Shown piece after piece: positions 17,242 to 27,700 of a stretch of DNA of 64,000 nt. The notes beneath the pieces were generated by a model. The model worked only from the letters and a program-made list of their open reading frames with translations, made no database searches and was not told the DNA's origin. The stretch lies in NCBI RefSeq assembly GCF_016428595.1, contig NZ_JAELVQ010000004.1, forward strand, positions 1-64,000, in the 5' to 3' direction. This DNA is from Snuella sedimenti (GTDB taxonomy: Bacteria > Bacteroidota > Bacteroidia > Flavobacteriales > Flavobacteriaceae). How positions within the stretch are numbered: position 1 is the first letter of the stretch; each line of letters begins with the position of its first letter. A program made the translations under genes and the position numbers.

Positions 17242-19635
17242 ATGGCTATTTTAAAACGTTTAGGTCGGATATCTTGTCTGGCATTATTGATAATATCCTG
17301 TAGTGAGCGACCAAATCAAAAAGAGAATCTAAAACTTTGGTACACAGAACCAGCAAAAGCTACGGTAGTAGATAACCCGAATGGCTGGAAAGACGATCCG
17401 GAATGGCTAAAAGCCTTACCTCTCGGTAATGGATCTTTAGGGGCTATGGTTTTTGGTGATGTTAATAAAGAGCGTATCCAGCTTAACGAAGAAAGTATGT
17501 GGTCTGGTAGTCCAGATGATAATGATAATCCAGAAGCCTACCCTGCTCAAGCTAAAATAAGGGAACTATTATTTGAAGGCAAGTATAAAGAAGCAACTAA
17601 ATTAACGCAAGAAACACAAATTTGTAAAGGCAAAGGCTCTGGACATGGCAATGGTGCTACAGTACCTTTTGGTTGCTTTCAAACTTTAGGCGATTTATGG
17701 ATAGATTTTGAAAACCAAAGCGATTACGACAATTACCATAGGGAATTGGATTTAGAAGAGGCAATAGTTCGTGTAAGCTATACACAAGAAGGCGTACACT
17801 ATCGAAGAGAAGTGTTTATAAGCCATCCCGATCAGGTAATGGTTGTTAAATTAACAGCCGATAAGCCTGGAGCGATCTCTTTTAAAAGTACATTGACCAG
17901 ACCTGAAAGATTCCAAACAAAATTGGAAGGAAACCAGCTTATTATGTATGGTGCCCTAAATGATGGCAAGGGAGGTGAAGGTCTAGAATATATGACACGC
18001 CTAACAGCGTTAAATAAGAATGGAACGGTAAATTATAATGACGATAGTATTGTGGTAGAAAAGGCCGATGAAGTGGTTCTGTTATTAACGGCTTCTACTA
18101 ATTATGTATTAGAGTATCCTACCTATAAAGGCCGAGATTATAAAAAACTAACGGCTGATAATCTAGAAATAGGGAAGGCAAAAACGTATGAAGTGCTTTT
18201 AAATGCACACAAAAAAGATTACCAAAGCTATTTTGGACGTGTAAGCCTTAACTTAAGCCAAGTTCCAGATACCATTCCTACTAATCTTAGGATTCAAAAA
18301 ATAAAAGCATCATCATCTTCCGATTTACGTTTGGTAGAGCAGCTATTTCAATTTGGTAGGTACTTAATGATATCTTCATCTAGACCGGGTACTTTACCTG
18401 CTAACTTACAAGGTATTTGGGCTAATAAAATTCAAACACCTTGGAACGGCGATTACCATACCGACGTAAATGTCCAAATGAATTATTGGATGGCAGAAGC
18501 TACAAATTTAGGTGAAATGCATTTGCCATTGTTTGATTTAATGGCATCAATTCAAGAGCCAGGAGCCAAAACAGCCAAAGTGCATTATAATGCAGGAGGT
18601 TGGGTAGTGCACCCTATAACAAATGTATGGGGCTATACTGCTCCTGGAGAATCAGCCAGTTGGGGTATGCATGTAGGTGGCGGTGCTTGGTTGACTACGC
18701 ATATTATGGAGCATTATTATTTTACTTTAGATACGGATTTTTTAAAGCAAACCTATCCTATTTTAAAGGCTTCTACTCAGTTTTATATGGATTGGTTGAT
18801 TCCAGATCCTAAAACGGGAGAATTGGTGTCAGGACCATCCGTGTCGCCTGAAAACACATTCATTGCACCCGACGGGAGTAAGAGTCAGATATGTATGGGG
18901 CCAGCTCACGACCAACAAGTTATTTGGCAGCTCTTTAAGAACTTTATTGAAGCGTCTCAGGCGTTAGAAATTGACAATACCTTTTTGGCTGAGGTAAAAG
19001 AAGCCCAAGGGCTATTGGCAAAACCTAAGATTGGATCGGACGGGCGCCTAATGGAATGGAATGAGGCTTTTGAGGAGGTAGAACCTGGGCATAGGCACAT
19101 ATCACATTTATTTGCTTTGCATCCAGGGTATCAGATTGATATGGAAACCACTCCTGAGTTGGCTCAAGCTGCAAAGAAATCGCTCGATTTTAGAATAAAA
19201 AACGGAGGAGGGCATACAGGTTGGAGTGCAGCATGGTTGATAAACCAATATGCGCGTTTGGGAGAAGCCGAAAATGCTTACCATAGCTTACAAACTGTTT
19301 TAACTAAAAGCACAAGTCCTAATTTATTCGGGCAGCATCCACCATTTCAAATGGATGCTAACTTTGGGGCTACAGCGGGTATAGCCGAAATGCTGCTACA
19401 AAGCCAATCAGGAGCTATTAGATTGCTCCCTGCCTTACCAGGTGAATGGGGTACAGGATCGGTTAAAGGGCTTTGTGCCCGAGGCGGGTTTGTTGTTGAT
19501 ATGGCATGGACAGATGCTAAACTTACTGAAGTAAAGATTCATTCTAAACTCGGTGGGAGTTGTGAGATAAGTTATAAAGGAAAAACCGTGAGTTTTGAGA
19601 CAGAACCAGGACAAGATTATTTCCCCTCTATATAA
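17242..19635 (+). CDS. GH95 alpha-L-fucosidase/alpha-L-galactosidase lipoprotein
   Basis: A 797-residue GH95 enzyme, the full length for the family. The lipobox cysteine is Cys20 (IISC). The N-terminal beta domain holds ALPLGNGSLGAMVFG and NEESMWSG; the (alpha/alpha)6 barrel holds WNGDYHTDVNVQMNYW at about residues 400-416, with the asparagines that activate water in this family, and a C-terminal DANFGATAGIAEMLLQS stretch. Characterised members cleave alpha-1,2-L-fucose or alpha-L-galactose by inversion. Being last in the GH35-GH110-GH95 operon suggests removal of a fucose or L-galactose branch next to the alpha-galactose removed by GH110. No terminator is obvious after it. Confidence 0.9.
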   Translation: MAILKRLGRISCLALLIISCSERPNQKENLKLWYTEPAKATVVDNPNGWKDDPEWLKALPLGNGSLGAMVFGDVNKERIQLNEESMWSGSPDDNDNPEAYPAQAKIRELLFEGKYKEATKLTQETQICKGKGSGHGNGATVPFGCFQTLGDLWIDFENQSDYDNYHRELDLEEAIVRVSYTQEGVHYRREVFISHPDQVMVVKLTADKPGAISFKSTLTRPERFQTKLEGNQLIMYGALNDGKGGEGLEYMTRLTALNKNGTVNYNDDSIVVEKADEVVLLLTASTNYVLEYPTYKGRDYKKLTADNLEIGKAKTYEVLLNAHKKDYQSYFGRVSLNLSQVPDTIPTNLRIQKIKASSSSDLRLVEQLFQFGRYLMISSSRPGTLPANLQGIWANKIQTPWNGDYHTDVNVQMNYWMAEATNLGEMHLPLFDLMASIQEPGAKTAKVHYNAGGWVVHPITNVWGYTAPGESASWGMHVGGGAWLTTHIMEHYYFTLDTDFLKQTYPILKASTQFYMDWLIPDPKTGELVSGPSVSPENTFIAPDGSKSQICMGPAHDQQVIWQLFKNFIEASQALEIDNTFLAEVKEAQGLLAKPKIGSDGRLMEWNEAFEEVEPGHRHISHLFALHPGYQIDMETTPELAQAAKKSLDFRIKNGGGHTGWSAAWLINQYARLGEAENAYHSLQTVLTKSTSPNLFGQHPPFQMDANFGATAGIAEMLLQSQSGAIRLLPALPGEWGTGSVKGLCARGGFVVDMAWTDAKLTEVKIHSKLGGSCEISYKGKTVSFETEPGQDYFPSI

Positions 19636-19685
19636 AGGTTCTGGTCTTTTATAAAAGTGGATATTTGATTTACAACGGTCTTTAA

Positions 19686-20104
19686 CTATTCTGGCAATAT
19701 AGATTTGTTCCAAGGGTGCGAAGCACCAAAAACATGGTTGGCATTGGAGATAATTTCTAGATGGTTTTTAGGTTTCCTTCTTTGCTTATTATACTATTTT
19801 TAAAAACCCAACTGATTACGGTATCTAAATCATTAAGTTCCTTGGTGTAGTTGTTGAGAGCAAAGGCTTCTAAGTCTGGAGAATCTATGGGTTGCTCGAT
19901 GGTTCCTCCATTATGGGAAAAATTAAACTTTATAAAAAGAAAACCTGCGTTAGCAAATGTTTTGGCCATTAAATCCCAAGCCCTTCAATTTTTAAATCCT
20001 TTGTAACCATGGCAAAAGTTTACAATGGGTTTACTTTTATTGTTTTTTAGATAAAAAAGATCAACTAAAATCGGTTTGCCATGATGGCTTTTTAAGAGAC
20101 TGTT
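19686..20104 (-). pseudogene. Decayed alpha/beta hydrolase (dienelactone hydrolase-like)
   Basis: Minus-strand reading gives HHGKPILVDLFYLKNN, then PIVNFCHGYKGFKN, a TGA stop at 19985-19987 where the family has Trp, then RAWDLMAKTFANAGFLFIKF and FNFSHNGGT, as far as about 19760. In another frame it resumes as NANHVFGASHPWNKSILPE and ends at TAG (19684-19688 region). The central part, including the expected GHSxGG nucleophile segment, is missing, and the N-terminus runs into the palindromic element at 20095. So there is a nonsense change, an internal deletion and a frameshift: the gene is dead. The 70-codon open frame at 19757-19969 is only its surviving middle. Compare intact flavobacterial homologues of about 270 residues. 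Confidence 0.75.
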
Positions 20105-20257
20105 TAAAATTCGTTTTTGAAATTAGTTATAGGTCATTTTTTTGCCAATTAAGGCTTTAAAACCGGAGTTTAGCAGCGCTAAATGAGGATTTTCATAACG
20201 AAAAGTGGTGAAAAAAGGGGCATAACAAAACCGAAAGGTGGAATTTAAACAGTCTCT
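20095..20257. repeat. Palindromic MITE-like element (163 bp)
   Basis: Perfect 14-bp terminal inverted repeats, AGAGACTGTTTAAA at 20095-20108 and TTTAAACAGTCTCT at 20244-20257, enclose an imperfect palindrome centred on TTTAGCAGCGCTAAA near 20170-20185. It encodes nothing and abuts the dead hydrolase gene at the point where its N-terminus is lost. Its centre (TAGCAGNGCTA, AATGAG, ACGAAAAG) resembles that of the element at 42487-42647, so both probably belong to one family of non-autonomous elements or dispersed palindromes. Confidence 0.65.
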
Positions 20258-20284
20258 AAGATTATATTTTTGTCAAATACCATT

Positions 20285-23050
20285 TTATACCTCTTTTTCG
20301 ATGAAGGGAATATTGGGGTTGCATATTTCCAAAATTAGCTGTTTTAGCTCTTTTTCAAAATTGTCAAGCGTGTCTCGTGTAATTAACACATCCTTTTTAG
20401 CATAGGCACCTGTCCGGTCTTTTTTAGCAAATTTTAAAACCCCTTGGTTTAAATTTTTAAAGGATATAATGCCAGCCTCAACGGGAAGTTGTATTTGTCC
20501 CGACAACTGCATCATATAGGCATAGCTAAGAACTTGAAAGCTTTTGCTAAACTTTTTGTAATCTGTAGTAATATCTCCCCAATTTACAATTTCTACACTA
20601 TTTTGATCTACACGCCCCGTTTTATAATCTATAATTCTTGTAATGCCATTATATTCATCAACACGATCTACTTTTCCTGTTATCCTAACGGGAAAATCTA
20701 GTTCGGGGAGGTCTATCACTACTTTATTATCGGTTTCTATGGCTATTATTTTTATTTGATTACCTGCTTTCAAGTCTTGAATTTCTAAATCCAAAAAGTT
20801 TGACACGTAACGTTTTGCTATTTCAAAGATGATTAGGTTTTTGCCTTTGGTGATATCACCTTCTTTGTAGATGTCTTTAAAATGATGCTTAACGGTTTTA
20901 CTAATGTCTTTTTTCATATTCTTAACGTGTTCGATCGTTAAAAATTCATCCGATAAAGGTTTGTAGAAATCTTCAAGAGTGTTATGCACTACTGTTCCCA
21001 AGGTATTAGCAGCAACAGTTTCTTCAACATTGTCATGTTCCTTTATTTTTAATATTTTTTGATAATAAAAATCGATGGGGTTTCTCATATAGTTTGTAAG
21101 AGACGATGGAGAAAATCCTTTTTCTGCTACTTTAATGAGTTCTTTGTGTAATGCTTTAGTTTTATTAATCGTATTTAAGGAGGAAGGTATTACGGGAACT
21201 TGAGGAGTCACGATTTCATGGGTTATGTTGTGAATGCCTTCTAGTTCCAGTTGTGTAATGAACCTGCTTTTTTCTCCGGCTGTTAGTACATCGGCTTCAG
21301 TATTATAAGTAAGGTAGATGTTTTTGGCACGTTGTAACAATCGGTAAAAATGATAGGTATAGACAGCGTCTTTTTCTTTATACGTTGGAAGCTTATTTTC
21401 CAATTTCACATCGAAAGGAATAAAAGAGTTGTTAGTCTTTCCTGATGGGAGTATACCCTCATTAACCGATGCTATTATAACCGTTTCAAAATCTAAAACA
21501 CGAGATTCCAGCATTCCCATAATTTGGAGTCCTTCCAAGGGTTCACCTTGAAAATCCAAGGTTTCGGAACTTAAAAGCTCTTTGTATATACTATACAAAG
21601 CATTAAGGTCATGGATATGTTCGTATTTGGAATTCAGTCGAATTAATTCATTAAACAATTCATTAAAACGGTATAGGTATTCCAAAGAAAGAAGGTTGGA
21701 GGCTTTGCTTTTATCAAAGTGGTTTTTAATTGCTAGGATGAGCTGCTGGCAATTTTTTAAGGTTTTAGGGATGTCTTTATTCCAATTGGAGAATAAAAGG
21801 TCAATATAATTATTAGAGCTTCCGGCAATTTGCTTTAAGCGTTCGGATGTTAAGTAAATAATGTTATTAGTATCGATAGTTTCAATAATTTTTGAAGCAT
21901 GATCACTATCATCTATCTTAAATAATGGTCTTATGTATTGGTGTGATAAAAGGTTAATAACATCTTTATAGTAAAAGCGGCCTGAAGTATTTTTATGGAT
22001 ATGAAATACAATTTCAAATAGGGAAGCCAAAGGAATAGACTTTAAGGGAAAGCCCATAGTGATATTAAGAGGTCCTATCGATTCTGGGAGCGAATTTAAT
22101 ACCGGGATTAAAAGGTTTTCATCTCCCAAAACAATTGCGGTGTTTTGTAAGGTTTGATGTTCTTTTTTTATTTTATTGAGTATGGATCCAATACATTTTG
22201 CTTGTCCTATGTTTTTGGGAACACCATAAATTGAGATATTCTTTGATTTAGAATAGTTATTGGTTATCCAATTAAACTTGTTTTCAGTAAAGTAAGGCCA
22301 ATTTGTTTTATGTTGCCTTGTAAATAGGGCAGCATCATGCAGTGGATTTTTAATGAAAACGGTATCGATATCCCAATAGATCTTCGCCAGTTTCCTTTTA
22401 AGCAAAGCTTGAATAATTGTTTCTTCAGCAGTATTAAGCGCATTAAAGCCTAAAAAAACATGTTGTTTGTTTACATTATTTTTAATGTAAGTTTCTAACT
22501 TTTCAACAGCTTGTCTATAAATAAGTCCTTGATAGCCTATACCTTTACTTAAAAGTTGTTCAGTAAAGTTTGTGTAATAGGAGCCTAGCTTGTTCCAGAA
22601 GCTTAAATAATTTTTAATAAAGTCTGTTTGATTTTCTTCTTGCGACCAATGGAAGAGTTCTATTTCTTTTATGGCACTTAGGTAATTAAAAATGCGTTCT
22701 TGTGGAATAAGGTAACGGTCTATTTCATTAAAATCTTGAAGTAAGATTTGTGCCCATTTTGAAAAGGGCTCGAATGTATCTCTGGTCTCTTTTTTTGTAT
22801 GTTGAACGTAAGTATTGTAAAATTCGAAAAGAAGCTCTGTATTTGTAACTTTTTTGAGTTGCGACAAGTCTTCAACAAACGCTTCGATACTTATGATTTC
22901 TGGGGAAAAAATGGTTTCTTCAGTTATCTGTGCTAGTTGGGACTTTAAAAACAGGCCAGCACGTTTACTGGGCAAGATAAAGGTAATATTGGATAGGGTT
23001 GCATTATTGTTCTGTAAATCTTTTAGAACATCGAAAATGAAAGTTGTCAT
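20285..23050 (-). CDS. AddB-like PD-(D/E)XK nuclease
   Basis: A 921-residue protein with an inactive-helicase-like N-terminus (FILPSKRAGLFLKSQL) and a C-terminal PD-(D/E)XK nuclease. The nuclease shows LGTVVHNTLEDFY, GKVDRVDEYNGITRIIDYKTG (Asp and the E/D-x-K pair) and earlier PSSLTNYMRNPIDFYYQKILK. No Walker A with GKT is seen, as in AddB/RexB. With the AddA-like protein encoded at 24.7-27.8 kb it should form the double-strand-break resection helicase-nuclease that feeds RecA. The two genes point the same way but are separated by ompA. The C-terminus lacks a clear four-cysteine iron-sulfur cluster as found in some AddB proteins. Confidence 0.82.
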   Translation of the reverse strand: MTTFIFDVLKDLQNNNATLSNITFILPSKRAGLFLKSQLAQITEETIFSPEIISIEAFVEDLSQLKKVTNTELLFEFYNTYVQHTKKETRDTFEPFSKWAQILLQDFNEIDRYLIPQERIFNYLSAIKEIELFHWSQEENQTDFIKNYLSFWNKLGSYYTNFTEQLLSKGIGYQGLIYRQAVEKLETYIKNNVNKQHVFLGFNALNTAEETIIQALLKRKLAKIYWDIDTVFIKNPLHDAALFTRQHKTNWPYFTENKFNWITNNYSKSKNISIYGVPKNIGQAKCIGSILNKIKKEHQTLQNTAIVLGDENLLIPVLNSLPESIGPLNITMGFPLKSIPLASLFEIVFHIHKNTSGRFYYKDVINLLSHQYIRPLFKIDDSDHASKIIETIDTNNIIYLTSERLKQIAGSSNNYIDLLFSNWNKDIPKTLKNCQQLILAIKNHFDKSKASNLLSLEYLYRFNELFNELIRLNSKYEHIHDLNALYSIYKELLSSETLDFQGEPLEGLQIMGMLESRVLDFETVIIASVNEGILPSGKTNNSFIPFDVKLENKLPTYKEKDAVYTYHFYRLLQRAKNIYLTYNTEADVLTAGEKSRFITQLELEGIHNITHEIVTPQVPVIPSSLNTINKTKALHKELIKVAEKGFSPSSLTNYMRNPIDFYYQKILKIKEHDNVEETVAANTLGTVVHNTLEDFYKPLSDEFLTIEHVKNMKKDISKTVKHHFKDIYKEGDITKGKNLIIFEIAKRYVSNFLDLEIQDLKAGNQIKIIAIETDNKVVIDLPELDFPVRITGKVDRVDEYNGITRIIDYKTGRVDQNSVEIVNWGDITTDYKKFSKSFQVLSYAYMMQLSGQIQLPVEAGIISFKNLNQGVLKFAKKDRTGAYAKKDVLITRDTLDNFEKELKQLILEICNPNIPFIEKEV

Positions 23051-23061
23051 GTTATAAAAAT

Positions 23062-23093
23062 AAAAAACGCTTCGGATATCCGAAGCGTTTTTT
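23062..23093 (-). terminator. Intrinsic terminator after the OmpA gene
   Basis: A perfect inverted repeat: AAAAAACGCTTCGG and CCGAAGCGTTTTTT around ATAT. Being flanked by A and T runs it can work in both directions. It lies between the end of ompA and the start of the addB-like gene, both on the minus strand, so it separates the abundant ompA message from the nuclease gene, which overlaps none of it. Confidence 0.85.
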
Positions 23094-23129
23094 AAACTTA
23101 TTTAGAATACTAAAAAAAGAGGTTTGTTC

Positions 23130-24485
23130 TTATTTAGCTAAGTTAATTTCTACACGTCTGTTGTTAGCTCTACCAGCTCTAGTTTTGTTAGTGTCTATTG
23201 GTTTAGACTCACCATATCCAAGAGCAGATAATCTAAATTCATCGATACCATTTTCTACTAAGTATTCTTTAACAGCATTAGCTCTTGCATCAGATAATTT
23301 TTGGTTAGTAGCATCGCTACCAGTGCTATCTGTATGACCTTCTACTGTAAATTTAGCAGTTGGATACTCCTTTAAAATACTAACAATGTCTTTTAACACC
23401 TCTGCAGATTGTGCTTTTATTGTAGACTTACCAGTATCAAATAAAATGGTTTTAGCGTACTCATTCAATGTTTTTTGAACTTCAGCAGTTACTTCTGGAC
23501 AACCGTTATTAGCAACAGTACCTTTTACGTCAGGACATTTATCGTCTTTATCTAATACACCGTCACCGTCAGTATCTGGCCATGGGCATCCTTTGTTAGC
23601 AGCTGGACCAGCAGTGTTTGGACATTTGTCATCAGCATCAGTGATACCGTCACCGTCAGCATCTGGACAACCAGATAATGCTTTTAACCCAGCAACAGTA
23701 GGACAGTTATCATCTTTATCAGCAATGCCGTCACCGTCAGTATCAGGACACCCGTTTAACTCAGCTAAACCAGCTTCGTTAGGACAAGAATCCTTACTGT
23801 CTTCGATGCCGTCACCGTCAGTATCAGGACACCCGTTGAAAGCTTCTAAACCAGCAACATCTGGACAAGCATCGTCTTTATCGTAAATGCCATCGCCATC
23901 AGTATCAGCACCTCCAAATTTAATAGAGAGACCAACTGTATGTTGGAAATGTGTAGCTAAATAATCTTCAAACGCATGTTTGTACGCAGATTGAAAAGTT
24001 AAGCCAATGTTGTCGTTAAACCATAAGTTAAATCCTAAAGTTCCGTTTAAAGTACCGGCACCAATTTCGTCAACCCAAGTGTAACCACCACCAACACCTA
24101 AATAAGGCTCGAATGTTTCGCATCCAATTAATTCTCCAAGGCTATACTTGATGGTTCCATCTATTCCGTAGTAAGATAGATCATCAACAGTAGTATCTCC
24201 CCAATTCTCAATTTTATTTAATGAACCAGCAGCTCCAAAAGAGAACCCGTCACCTAAATATTTAGAAACAGAGATTGTAGATAAAGACGGTAATATATTC
24301 CAGTGGTCACTAACATTGAAATATTCGTCAAAGATTGTACCTTGTCCATCTTCACCAGTAGGGTAGAAGTCAACTGCGTTTGCCCCAATAGTAATTTGCC
24401 AGGGGTTGTTTTTGTCTTGCGCATTAGCGTTGCTATAACCAAGTACAAGCAACATAGCGAACATTAATCTGCTAAGATTTTTCAT
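23130..24485 (-). CDS. OmpA-family outer membrane protein with TSP3 repeats
   Basis: About 451 residues from the ATG at 24485. Signal peptide [22 protein letters not shown]; an N-terminal eight-strand-type beta-barrel (about 28-192); five calcium-binding thrombospondin type 3 repeats (DTDGDGIxDxxDxCP) at about 195-332; and a C-terminal OmpA peptidoglycan-binding domain (about 340-450) with [13 protein letters not shown] and NRRVEINL. This matches the abundant structural OprF/OmpA-like porin proteins of flavobacteria that tie the outer membrane to peptidoglycan. It has its own strong promoter and terminator, so it is expressed apart from the flanking addA- and addB-like genes. Confidence 0.92.
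   Translation of the reverse strand: MKNLSRLMFAMLLVLGYSNANAQDKNNPWQITIGANAVDFYPTGEDGQGTIFDEYFNVSDHWNILPSLSTISVSKYLGDGFSFGAAGSLNKIENWGDTTVDDLSYYGIDGTIKYSLGELIGCETFEPYLGVGGGYTWVDEIGAGTLNGTLGFNLWFNDNIGLTFQSAYKHAFEDYLATHFQHTVGLSIKFGGADTDGDGIYDKDDACPDVAGLEAFNGCPDTDGDGIEDSKDSCPNEAGLAELNGCPDTDGDGIADKDDNCPTVAGLKALSGCPDADGDGITDADDKCPNTAGPAANKGCPWPDTDGDGVLDKDDKCPDVKGTVANNGCPEVTAEVQKTLNEYAKTILFDTGKSTIKAQSAEVLKDIVSILKEYPTAKFTVEGHTDSTGSDATNQKLSDARANAVKEYLVENGIDEFRLSALGYGESKPIDTNKTRAGRANNRRVEINLAK
23496..23909 (-). repeat. Tandem repeat coding for five TSP3 calcium-binding units
   Basis: About 414 bp of imperfect tandem repeats of roughly 75-80 bp inside the OmpA gene, each coding DxDGDGxxDxxDxCP followed by a short linker ending in GCP. 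Such arrays can expand or shrink by recombination, changing the length of the linker between barrel and peptidoglycan-binding domain. Confidence 0.8.
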
Positions 24486-24547
24486 ATTCAAAAGTTTAAT
24501 TTTTAAGTGTTAATTGCTAACAAAAGTAAGTTGTTAAATGTTATTTA

Positions 24548-24576
24548 CAAAGTTAAATGTATAAAATTATTGACAA
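24548..24576 (-). promoter_or_regulatory. Promoter of the OmpA gene
   Basis: On the minus strand TTG (24574-24576), an 18-nt spacer and TAACTTTG (24548-24555) match the Bacteroidota promoter consensus without a mismatch. The start point near 24541 leaves a leader of about 55 nt rich in A and T, as usual for highly expressed genes of this phylum. The remaining gap to the addA-like gene (24577-24703) shows nothing else. Confidence 0.75.
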
Positions 24577-24703
24577 TTTCGTGCTATTTGTTTGTAGTTC
24601 AGAATGGTTTTAGATAATATTTAGTGTTTTTCCCACCTCGATAAAGGAACACATGAGCTGTATTTTAATATTTTAGGGATAATATTAATAATGAACTTGG
24701 AGG

Positions 24704-27700
24704 TTACAGCGTTTTTACTTGTATGTCGTTATTAATATAAACAAGCATTTTTTTAGTTGTATGTAGCTTCATGCTTTCTAAAATGTCTTGGTATGATTGG
24801 AGTTGTTGCTTGTGTTTTATGTCCTCGGAGCCTGTTTTATAATCAATAATAATTGCCTCGTTATTTTTATTGATCACCACTCTGTCCGGTCTTAAAATAT
24901 AGCCGTGCTTACTAATAATATCTTGTTCATTGTATACCTTATATTGTGGGCTATAATAGTCTTTAAGCTTAGGGTGCTCGATAATTTTAACGACCAATTG
25001 TTTTAAGATGTCTGCTTGTTCCTCACTAATATTAGATGTATTGATAAAATCTTTAAAAACAGAATCTACATCTTCACGGGTTAGTATTTTGGACATAATG
25101 TTATGTATGAGGTTTCCTTTTTCAATAGCTTCACGTTGATTTGTGTCCCATAGATAAGCCACGTTGGTCACAATTTTTACATTATGCTTTTCTTTTTTGG
25201 TTGAAATAAAATCTTGCTGAATTGTGACTTCTTTTTTTATGAGGCTTTTTTGCGTATATGTGTTTGCTGTTCCAAAAGTGTAGCTCAATTGTGTGTTGTC
25301 CCATATACCAATATGTTTTAAATAATTGATTAATAGACCAGAATATTTATTGGAGTTAACAACTCCTTTGGGTGTCATTTCTTTTTTTGAAATAATATAT
25401 AGCTGCTCTACTGGACGTGTTAGCGTTACATAGAGTAGGTTAATATTGTCCAATTCTTGTTCGGAACGGTGTGTTTGGTAAATGCGAAATCCTTCGTCGC
25501 CATAATGTTCAAAATCTGAATTAAAATTTAGTAACGTATGTGAAAAACCTAGGTATTGTTCTTTATCAAGCGAAACCCACTCCATAGGATCTTGTTCTTT
25601 GTAGATGTCTAAATCGGCATATGGAAAAATGACCACAGGAAATTCTAAGCCCTTCGATTTATGTATGGTCATAATTTGAACAGCATTTTGCCCTTCGGGA
25701 GATATGATGGTTAGCTGTTCTTTTTTCTTATCGAAATAATTCAGGAAATCAGAAACATTAGTGCCTTTTTTTTGAGAGAATTCGAGTACCACGTCTAAGT
25801 AAAACTGAAGATAGGCATTAGATGTTTTAATTAATTTAAACTCTCTAACTATGGTTTCGGCCATATCGAGAAGTGGTTGTGCTAGTAAATCGTCGGGGTC
25901 GATATAGACTTGAAACGACTCAAAGCTCTTAAATAGTTCTGAAAGCGGAAGGTTAATGTGCTGACTAAAAAAATCGTGTTTGTTTTTGGTTTTTAATAGA
26001 TCAGTTAGGAAGTTAAGCACAGCTATTTTTACCTCTTTGTTTTTTGGTTGGATCAATAAAGTTAACATGTTATTTACAAAATTAACTTCAGGAGCGTTGT
26101 TCAGTAATAATGTTTCAGAAGACAATATAGGTATGGTATTTTGGCTTAAATGATTAGCTATGGCAACACCTTCGGTTTTTTTACGAACCAGTACACAAAG
26201 GTCGGCCAAACGATAGCCCTGATTTAAACAGGCGTGTATTGTTTTTAAAACAGCTTCGGGGTAAAGTACGTTTTTGTCCTCATTTTTGTCAAAATCCAGA
26301 AAGTTTATATTTACGTAGCCTTCATTTTCTATATGTGTATTTTGAAAAGCCTTTTCATACAGATCCTCATAGGTTTTCTCTTGAAAGACGGTATGCGCCA
26401 GATATTTAAAGAAACCATTGTTGAATCGTATTATTTCTTTGGAACTACGGTAGTTGGTTTTAAGGTCTTGTATGGTTTGTTCAACTTGAAATGGAATCGC
26501 TTTCTTGTTAAATAAATCAATAAACTGTTCAGCTTTGCCACCTCGCCACCTATAAATAGATTGTTTTGCATCCCCTACTAACATGGTGTTTCCGGTGCCA
26601 CTTGATAGTGAATTGTCTATAAGCGGAATTAGGTTTTCCCATTGTGTAACCGAAGTATCTTGAAATTCGTCAATAAAATAGTTGTTGAATTTTTCACCTA
26701 GACGTTCATAAATAAAGGGTGTAGGTTGGTTTTTTATTTCCTTACTTATAATGGCGTTAAATTCTGAAATAAGTATTTTATTTTGATCCTTTTTTAATGC
26801 TGCCAATTCTTTGTTTATCGCATTTAAAACAGAAAGGGGCGTAATGTTTTTATAGAAAGAACTTAAAAACTTTAAATAGTATACCTGTGATTTTATATCT
26901 CTAAATGACAAAGCGATATCTGGTAATAAATGGTCAATTGTAGTAGCTTTATCGGGGCTTAAGGACTTATTATAAATGCCCTTTCCTTCAGTGATGTTTG
27001 TTTCTAGGTTATTGCTGTAAAGACCATTTATGTTTAGTTCTGAGGCTTTTTTAAAATGATTAGGGAGTGTGCCTCTGGTAAAGTCATTAAAGTCCAAACC
27101 TGCATTTTCTATTGTGTTCAAAACAGTTTTTGCCGTTTCTACGATGTTGTCTTGTGTTTGGAGAATTTGTTTTTGTAAATACGATTTAAGGGATTTAAAG
27201 TCTTCAAGTGTTTTGTCTTTTAAGGTTTCTATAAAAGGTATGTCGTTTTCGTTAACAAGGCGCTTCGCCATTTTATTAAAGTCTATAGAAAGATCCCAGC
27301 TTTTATCGTCATCAGCTTTTTCAAGAGCAAAATCTACAAGCGTTTTGGTTAGTTTTTTGTCGGTACCTGCTTTAGCAATTAAACTATCTACAGCTTCATT
27401 TAGTAATGACTCTTGTTCAAGTTCTACTTCAAAATTTAGAGGTAATTTTAAATCGTGAGCAAAGGTGCGTATTAATTTATGGGTAAAGCCATCAATCGTA
27501 GAAATATCGAAAGCCGCATAATTGTGTATAATGGTGTTAAGTAAGGTTTTTGATTTTGTATGTAGGGTTCTAGGAGCTATTTCCAGTTCCTTACAAATTG
27601 TGTCGAACATGCTATCTGATGATTCTAAAACGGACGCGTCCGAAAACGCTTTTAATTTTTCAATAATACGCTCTTTCATTTCGGCAACAGCTTTGTTTGT

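Noticed and set aside
12564-19635. Classical polysaccharide utilisation locus
   Set aside because: No SusC or SusD genes, no hybrid two-component or ECF regulator adjoin; it is a glycosidase operon only.
19757-19969. Independent 70-residue protein
   Set aside because: It is the surviving middle of a decayed alpha/beta hydrolase, with related coding sequence on both sides in broken frames.
23496-23909. CRISPR or minisatellite with open frames on the opposite strand (23593-23886)
   Set aside because: The repeat codes for TSP3 calcium-binding units of the OmpA protein; the opposite-strand frame is a shadow of this repetitive coding.
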